This document shows, one piece after another, positions 59,911 to 64,000 of a DNA stretch of 64,000 nucleotides. The translations under genes were made by a program, and so were the position numbers. Under the pieces are notes generated by a model that was given only the letters and a program-made list of their open reading frames with translations, had not been told where the DNA came from and did not search any database. The first letter of the stretch is position 1; the number at the start of each line of letters is the position of its first letter. Origin of the DNA: Tistlia sp040905785 (GTDB lineage: Bacteria; Pseudomonadota; Alphaproteobacteria; Kiloniellales; DSM-21159); assembly GCF_040905785.1 (NCBI RefSeq), contig NZ_JBBDQW010000005.1, positions 137,943-201,942 of the forward strand. The letters run 5' to 3'.

Positions 59911-60891
59911 ATGAAGGTCTGCATCTTCGGCGCCGGGGCGATCGGCGGCTACCTGGGCGTACTGCTCGCCGAGGCCGGCGCCGACGTCACCCTGATCGCC
60001 CGCGGCCCGCACCTGGCGGCGATGCGCAGCGACGGGCTGACCCTGGAGATCGAGGGCGAGACGCGCCGCGCGCGCGTCGCGGCGACCGACGACCCGGCCG
60101 AGGCCGGGCCGCAAGACTATGTCGTGGTCACGCTCAAGGCGCCGTCGCTGCCGCAGGTCGCCGACAGCCTGCAGCCGCTGCTCGGCGCCGAAACCGCGGT
60201 GGTCACCGCCCAGAACGGCATTCCCTGGTGGTACTTCCACCGCCACGGTGGGCCGCACGAGGGTCGACGCCTCGAGCGGGTCGATCCCGGCGGCCGGCTG
60301 TGGCGCCTAATTCCGCCGGAGCGCTGCATCGGCTGCGTCGTCTACCCGGCGACCGAGCTGGTCGAGCCCGGTCGGGTACGCCACACCTACGGCAACCGCT
60401 TCATGCTCGGCGAACCGGACGGCAGCCGCTCGGAGCGGGTCTCGGCACTTTCCAAGCTGATGGGCGCGGCTGGCCTGAAGGCGCCGGTCAGACCGCGCAT
60501 CCGCGACGACATCTGGCTCAAGCTCTGGGGCAACCTCTCCTTCAATCCGGTCTCGGCGCTGACCGGCGGCACCCTGGAGCAGATCGCCGGAGAGCCGGCG
60601 ACGCGCGCGGTCGTGCGGGCCATGATGGTCGAGGGCCAGGCGGTCGCGGAAACCCTGGGCGTGCGCTTCTCGCTCGACGTCGACCGGCGGATCGAGGGGG
60701 CCGCCGAAGTCGGCGCCCACAAGACCTCGATGCTGCAGGACCTGGAGCGCGGCCGGAGCCTGGAGATCGACGCCCTGGTCGGCGTCGTTTCCGAGCTCGG
60801 CCGCCTGGTCGGCGTTGAAACGCCGACGATCGACTGTGTTCTCGCTCTGGTAGAGCAGCGCGCCAGGCTGGCGGGGTGCTACCTTCCCTGA
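59911..60891 (+). CDS. panE: 2-dehydropantoate 2-reductase (ketopantoate reductase)
   Basis: NADPH-dependent reduction of ketopantoate in pantothenate/CoA synthesis, 326 residues. The N-terminal Rossmann motif is MKVCIFGAGAIGGYLGVLL. The middle shows VVVTLKAPSLPQV and QNGIPWWYFH. The C-terminal domain has the catalytic Lys/Asn region DDIWLKLWGNLSFNPVSAL and the substrate-binding HKTSMLQDLERGRSLEID. Paralogues with other 2-oxoacid substrates exist. It is 46 bp after the ligase gene and co-directional. Confidence 0.88.
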   Translation: MKVCIFGAGAIGGYLGVLLAEAGADVTLIARGPHLAAMRSDGLTLEIEGETRRARVAATDDPAEAGPQDYVVVTLKAPSLPQVADSLQPLLGAETAVVTAQNGIPWWYFHRHGGPHEGRRLERVDPGGRLWRLIPPERCIGCVVYPATELVEPGRVRHTYGNRFMLGEPDGSRSERVSALSKLMGAAGLKAPVRPRIRDDIWLKLWGNLSFNPVSALTGGTLEQIAGEPATRAVVRAMMVEGQAVAETLGVRFSLDVDRRIEGAAEVGAHKTSMLQDLERGRSLEIDALVGVVSELGRLVGVETPTIDCVLALVEQRARLAGCYLP

Positions 60892-60925
60892 GCGCGGCGA
60901 CCTCCCGCTTAAGAACGCTTCTCAG

Positions 60926-60943
60926 ACATATTATTAAATATGT
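60926..60943. promoter_or_regulatory. AT-rich inverted repeat upstream of the XRE regulator gene
   Basis: ACATAT and ATATGT flank six bases (TATTAA) within the AT-rich 240-bp gap after panE. In this very GC-rich genome such a patch suggests a promoter or operator. GTAACTTT also occurs twice downstream (61041-61048 and 61113-61120). Confidence 0.4.
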
Positions 60944-61131
60944 AAGATATCAGCCAATTGCCGTCCTTTAGATTTGGCCGCTCCTAGACTAGATCAGTCA
61001 CACTCACCGCGTCGTGATCGCGGGAATTTACACTCGGACTGTAACTTTCCGTTGATTCGGACGTTTGGCCGCGAGCATCATGTCTCGCGAACGGTGTGGA
61101 ATCGCCGGTCTGGTAACTTTAGGTTTCGCAC

Positions 61132-61512
61132 GTGCCGAATATTCAGAACATCGAAGCGAAGATCGAGCGGCACGTCGGCCGCCGGATCCGCGAAAGACGA
61201 ATCCTGCTCGGCCTGACCCAGCAGCGTCTGGCCGAGATGATCGGCGTGACCTACCAGCAGGCCCACAAGTACGAGCGGGGCATCAACCGTGTCTCGGCCG
61301 GCCGGCTTTACGAGCTGGCCCAGGCGCTCGAGGTCGAGGTCGGCTACTTCTTCGACGAGTTCGACCCGACCCAGCCCTGCGAGCAGATGCCGGAGCGGCA
61401 GCGGATGAGCCTCGACGTGGCGCGCAACTTCGCCCGGATCAACGACGAGCGCAGCCGTGAGGCGCTGGCCCAGCTGTGCCGCGTCATGGCAGACGGCGCC
61501 GGCAAGCTCTGA
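61132..61512 (+). CDS. XRE-family helix-turn-helix regulator (PraR-like)
   Basis: A 126-residue Cro/C1-type DNA-binding protein from GTG 61132. The HTH spans about 16-70: VGRRIRERRILLGLTQQRLA, EMIGVTYQQAHKYERGINRV and SAGRLYELAQALEVEVGYFF. A short helical C-terminus (RINDERSREALAQLCRVM) follows. The layout matches the single-domain XRE regulators widespread in alphaproteobacteria, including PraR of rhizobia. An AT-rich 240-bp region with a palindrome precedes it, consistent with autoregulation. Confidence 0.88.
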   Translation: MPNIQNIEAKIERHVGRRIRERRILLGLTQQRLAEMIGVTYQQAHKYERGINRVSAGRLYELAQALEVEVGYFFDEFDPTQPCEQMPERQRMSLDVARNFARINDERSREALAQLCRVMADGAGKL

Positions 61513-61536
61513 GGGCGCGAACGGGAGTCGGCCGCT

Positions 61537-62445
61537 TCAGCGCCGCACCAGGGTCCCGATGCCGCGGTCGGTGAAGATCTCGAGCAGCATCGCGTGCGGC
61601 ACACGGCCGTCCAGGATGACGGCGGCCTCGACGCCCTCCTCGACCGCCTGGATGCAGGTCTCCAGCTTCGGGATCATGCCGCCGGAGATGGTGCCGTCGG
61701 CCTGCAGCAGGGCGACCTCCTCGGTCGTGAGCTCGGCGATCAGGCGCCCCTCCTTGTCGAGCACGCCGGCGACGTCGGTCAGCAGCAGCAGGCGCAGCGC
61801 CCCGACCGCGCCGGCGACCGCGCCGGCGACGGTGTCGGCGTTGATGTTGTAGGTCTCGCCGCCGGCCCCGACGCCGATCGGCGCGATCACCGGGATCATG
61901 CCGGCCTGCTGAAGGTTCTCCAGGACCTGCGGATTGACATGGCGCGGCTCGCCGACGAAGCCGAGGTCGAGGATCTTCTCGATATTCGAGTCGGGGTCGC
62001 GGCGCGTGCGCCGCAGCTTGCGGGCCTGGATCAGGCCGCCGTCCTTGCCCGAGACGCCGATCGCGGTGCCGCCGGCCTCGTTGATGGCGGCGACGATGGC
62101 TTTGTTGATCGAGCCCGACAGGACCATCTCGACGATGTCGACGGTCTCGGCGTCGGTCACGCGCAGGCCGTCGACGAACTCGCTCTTGACCGCCAGGCGC
62201 TCGAGCATCTCGCCGATCTGCGGCCCGCCGCCGTGAACCACGATCGGGTTGACCCCGACCTGGCGCAGCAGCACGACGTCGCGGGCGAACTGCGCGGCCA
62301 GCTTGCGGTCGCCCATGGCATGGCCGCCGTACTTGACCACCACGTTCTTGCCGGCGTAGCGGCGCATGAAGGGCAGCGCCTCTGTGATCGTCTCGGCGGT
62401 GCGCAGCCAGTTCTTGGTCTCGGCGATGTTGCGATGCGCGGCCAT
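61537..62445 (-). CDS. argB: Acetylglutamate kinase
   Basis: Second step of arginine synthesis, 302 residues from ATG 62445. Motifs are VVKYGGHAMGD, VVHGGGPQIGEML (the substrate loop), GLRVTDAETVDIVEMVLSG (as GLRVTDAETVDIVE) and NINADTVAGAVAGAVGA. The KLETCIQAVEEGVEAAVILDG end and the GIGTLV tail are typical. It is preceded on the same strand by engB and yidC, a common alphaproteobacterial order. Convergent with the XRE gene. Confidence 0.96.
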   Translation of the reverse strand: MAAHRNIAETKNWLRTAETITEALPFMRRYAGKNVVVKYGGHAMGDRKLAAQFARDVVLLRQVGVNPIVVHGGGPQIGEMLERLAVKSEFVDGLRVTDAETVDIVEMVLSGSINKAIVAAINEAGGTAIGVSGKDGGLIQARKLRRTRRDPDSNIEKILDLGFVGEPRHVNPQVLENLQQAGMIPVIAPIGVGAGGETYNINADTVAGAVAGAVGALRLLLLTDVAGVLDKEGRLIAELTTEEVALLQADGTISGGMIPKLETCIQAVEEGVEAAVILDGRVPHAMLLEIFTDRGIGTLVRR

Positions 62446-62584
62446 GCAGTCCTCCCCGTCCGGCCCGTTCCGGGCGACGGCGCGCACCATAGTGCAGAAC
62501 GGTCTCCGGTGGAATCGGCTAAGGCCACGGTCTAAGGGCCTGATCTGGCTCGGCGGCCCGGCCCGCCCCCTCGGGGCGCGCCGC

Positions 62585-63307
62585 TCAGACGGCCGGCGCC
62601 AGCGCCGCCAGCTCGGCGCGCAGCTCGGCGATGCCCAGGCCGGTCTCGGCGCTGGTCACGGCCACCTCGGGATGGGCGGCGACGTGCTTGGCCAGCTCGG
62701 CGGCGGTCTCCTCGGCGCGGCGCCGCAGGTCCGCCGGCTTGATCTTGTCGGCCTTGGTCAGCACCGCCTGATAGGAAACCGCGGCCTGGTCGAGCGCACG
62801 CATGACCTCCAGGTCGCTGACCTTGACGCCGTGCCGCGAGTCGATCAGCAGCAGCACCCGGCGCAGCTGCGGGCGGCCCTTCAGGTAGGAGCGGGTCAGG
62901 GCGGTCCAGAGCGCCACCTCCTGCTTCGGGGCCTTGGCGTAGCCGTAGCCCGGCAGATCGACCAGCATCAGCCGGCCGCCGAGATCGAAGAAGATCAGCT
63001 GGCGCGTGCGCCCCGGCGTGTTCGAGGCGCGCGCCAGGGTCTTGCGGCCGGTCAGGGCGTTGACCAGGCTCGACTTGCCGACGTTGGAGCGACCTGCGAA
63101 GGCGATCTCCGGCTGTGCCGAGGCCGGGACGTCGTCCGGCTTGACGCCGGCCATGATGAAATCGCAGCGCTGCGCGAAGAGCTTGCGGCCGGCCTCGAGC
63201 AAGGCCGCCTGGGCCTCGCTTTCGCCAGGCGCCGCCCCGACGGGTATCTCCGCGGCGGGTGCGTCGCTGCCCGGACTCTGCCCCCGCTTCTCCCCGGCGC
63301 CGGTCAT
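62585..63307 (-). CDS. engB: Ribosome biogenesis GTPase EngB (YihA/YsxC)
   Basis: Essential GTPase for 50S subunit assembly, 240 residues. G1 is GRSNVGKSSL (about 72-81). G2 carries the Thr in SNTPGRTRQLIFFD, G3 is DLPGYGYAK, G4 is TKADKI and G5 lies near VTSAETGLG. The first 60 residues form a low-complexity extension. Its ATG at 63307 lies 4 bases before the yidC stop, so the genes are probably co-transcribed. Confidence 0.94.
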   Translation of the reverse strand: MTGAGEKRGQSPGSDAPAAEIPVGAAPGESEAQAALLEAGRKLFAQRCDFIMAGVKPDDVPASAQPEIAFAGRSNVGKSSLVNALTGRKTLARASNTPGRTRQLIFFDLGGRLMLVDLPGYGYAKAPKQEVALWTALTRSYLKGRPQLRRVLLLIDSRHGVKVSDLEVMRALDQAAVSYQAVLTKADKIKPADLRRRAEETAAELAKHVAAHPEVAVTSAETGLGIAELRAELAALAPAV

Positions 63308-63313
63308 CGGCGG

Positions 63314-64000
63314 TTACCTGGCCTTGCCGCGATTGCGTCCGCGCGACCGGGAGGCGCCCTTCTTGGCCCGGGGCTTGGCCGAGCCGGCGGCGGCCGGCTT
63401 GGCGGCCGGCGCCTCGGCAGCGCTGCCATCGGCGATCGCGAGCGGCGCCTCCGCGGGCTCGCGCCGGGGCTCGTCCGAGGCCTCCGTCTCCTCGACGCCC
63501 TTGGCGTCGCCCTTGTCCTTGGCCGCGCCCTTGCCCGAACCCTTGGCGGCGGCCCGGGTGCCGCCCTTGAAGCCCGGCATGAAATCCTGCTTGCCGCCGA
63601 AAGGCACGCCCAGGCGCTTCATGATGAAGGCCTGCTGAACGATCGAGAGCGTGTTGTTCCAGGTCCAGTAGATCACCAGGCCGGCTGGGAAGTGCGCCAG
63701 CAAAAAGGTGAACATGATCGGCATGAAGGTGAAGATCTTGGCCTGGATCGGGTCGGCCGGCTGCGGGTTCAGGCGCTGCTGCAGGAACATGGTCAGGCCC
63801 ATCAGCAGCGGCCAGACGCCGAGGTTGACGATGTCCAGCGCGCCGAGCTCCGGGCGGTCCCAGGGCAGCAGGCCGAAGAGGTTCAGCACCGTCGTCGGGT
63901 CGGGCGCCGAGAGATCCTGGATCCAGCCGAAGAAGGGAGCGTGGCGCATCTCGATGGTGACGAACAGCACCTTGTAGAGCGCGAAGAAGACCGGGATCTG
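63314..64000 (-). CDS. yidC: Membrane protein insertase YidC, 3' part (runs off the window)
   Basis: The C-terminal 228 residues of YidC/Oxa1. Visible are QIPVFFALYKVLFVTIEMRH (the window begins inside this), WIQDLSAPDPTTVLNLFGLL (as WIQDLSAPDPTT), PLLMGLTMFLQQRLNPQPAD, QAKIFTFMPIMFTFLLAHFP and GLVIYWTWNNTLSIVQQAFI helices. An unusually long Lys/Arg/Ala-rich tail (about 100 residues) follows, and probably contacts the ribosome. The 5' part lies beyond position 64000. Confidence 0.94.
   Translation of the reverse strand, partial: QIPVFFALYKVLFVTIEMRHAPFFGWIQDLSAPDPTTVLNLFGLLPWDRPELGALDIVNLGVWPLLMGLTMFLQQRLNPQPADPIQAKIFTFMPIMFTFLLAHFPAGLVIYWTWNNTLSIVQQAFIMKRLGVPFGGKQDFMPGFKGGTRAAAKGSGKGAAKDKGDAKGVEETEASDEPRREPAEAPLAIADGSAAEAPAAKPAAAGSAKPRAKKGASRSRGRNRGKAR

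Overview
The window is dense, very GC-rich bacterial chromosome. Gene order and content point to an alphaproteobacterium of the Rhodospirillales/Kiloniellales type. The supporting signs are cpdR beside a TIGR02302-type protein, lptM-lysA, ftsE-ftsX-ydcF-plsC, class II (B12-dependent) ribonucleotide reductase, hflK-hflC-DUF2065-Do protease, PhaR-controlled polyhydroxyalkanoate genes and yidC-engB-argB. No rRNA, tRNA, CRISPR array or transposase was recognised. Most of the sequence is conserved chromosomal housekeeping; the assignment to an order is inference from this content.

Layout. 1-6.2 kb: miaA and serB (divergent), then a Do-family periplasmic protease, DUF2065, hflC and hflK. 6.3-13 kb: the Mrp/ApbC Fe-S carrier, then the glycolate oxidase operon glcD-glcE-orf-glcF on the minus strand, with a readable promoter and a palindromic operator candidate. 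13-17.8 kb: a CaCA antiporter, a small HIG1-type membrane protein, PduO-type cobalamin adenosyltransferase, etfB-etfA and 3-hydroxybutyryl-CoA dehydrogenase. 17.8-25.4 kb: a TlpA-like thioredoxin, argH-lptM-lysA, a TIGR02302 protein, CpdR and a zinc-ribbon/DUF3426 protein. 25.6-32.8 kb: ftsE-ftsX-ydcF-plsC-nrdJ and a DUF4010 membrane protein. 32.8-40 kb: a ChaC-like enzyme, a methyltransferase gene broken by a lower-GC mcrBC type IV restriction cassette, then nirK-nirV. 40-45.1 kb: chorismate mutase-hisC-tyrA (minus) and metX-metW (plus). 45.2-47.4 kb: an EF-hand protein, ECF sigma factor, putative anti-sigma factor and metal-sensor-like periplasmic protein. 47.4-53.1 kb: a methyltransferase, gloB, a DUF985 cupin, a DMT exporter, an AhpD-like protein, phaB and phaA. 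53.3-55.7 kb: phaC-phaE (minus) and phaR (plus). 55.7-64 kb: a PAS-GGDEF-EAL protein, an acyl-CoA ligase, panE, an XRE regulator, argB, engB and the 3' part of yidC.

Functional themes. Several genes serve carbon and redox storage: glycolate oxidation, ETF, hydroxybutyryl-CoA metabolism, and PHA synthesis with phaA, phaB, a class III-like phaE/phaC pair and the regulator phaR. The isolated nirK-nirV pair, with an NnrR/FNR-like box at the right distance from the start, indicates nitrite reduction to NO under low oxygen. The one clear accessory island is the mcrBC cassette at about 33.76-37.38 kb. It lies inside, and appears to replace the middle of, a SAM-methyltransferase gene. Its McrB has a composite N-terminus: an unassigned domain, an Mrr_N-like winged helix and an EVE/PUA-like domain ahead of the AAA+ motor.

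Other things worth a look are short tandem duplications placed exactly on stop/start junctions (7495, 27929 and 31162), a 12-bp repeat tail in hflC, a D-to-E change in the SerB catalytic motif, a degenerate GGDEF motif, an uncharacterised membrane protein inside the glycolate oxidase operon, and an assembly gap with a poly-G run inside metX.
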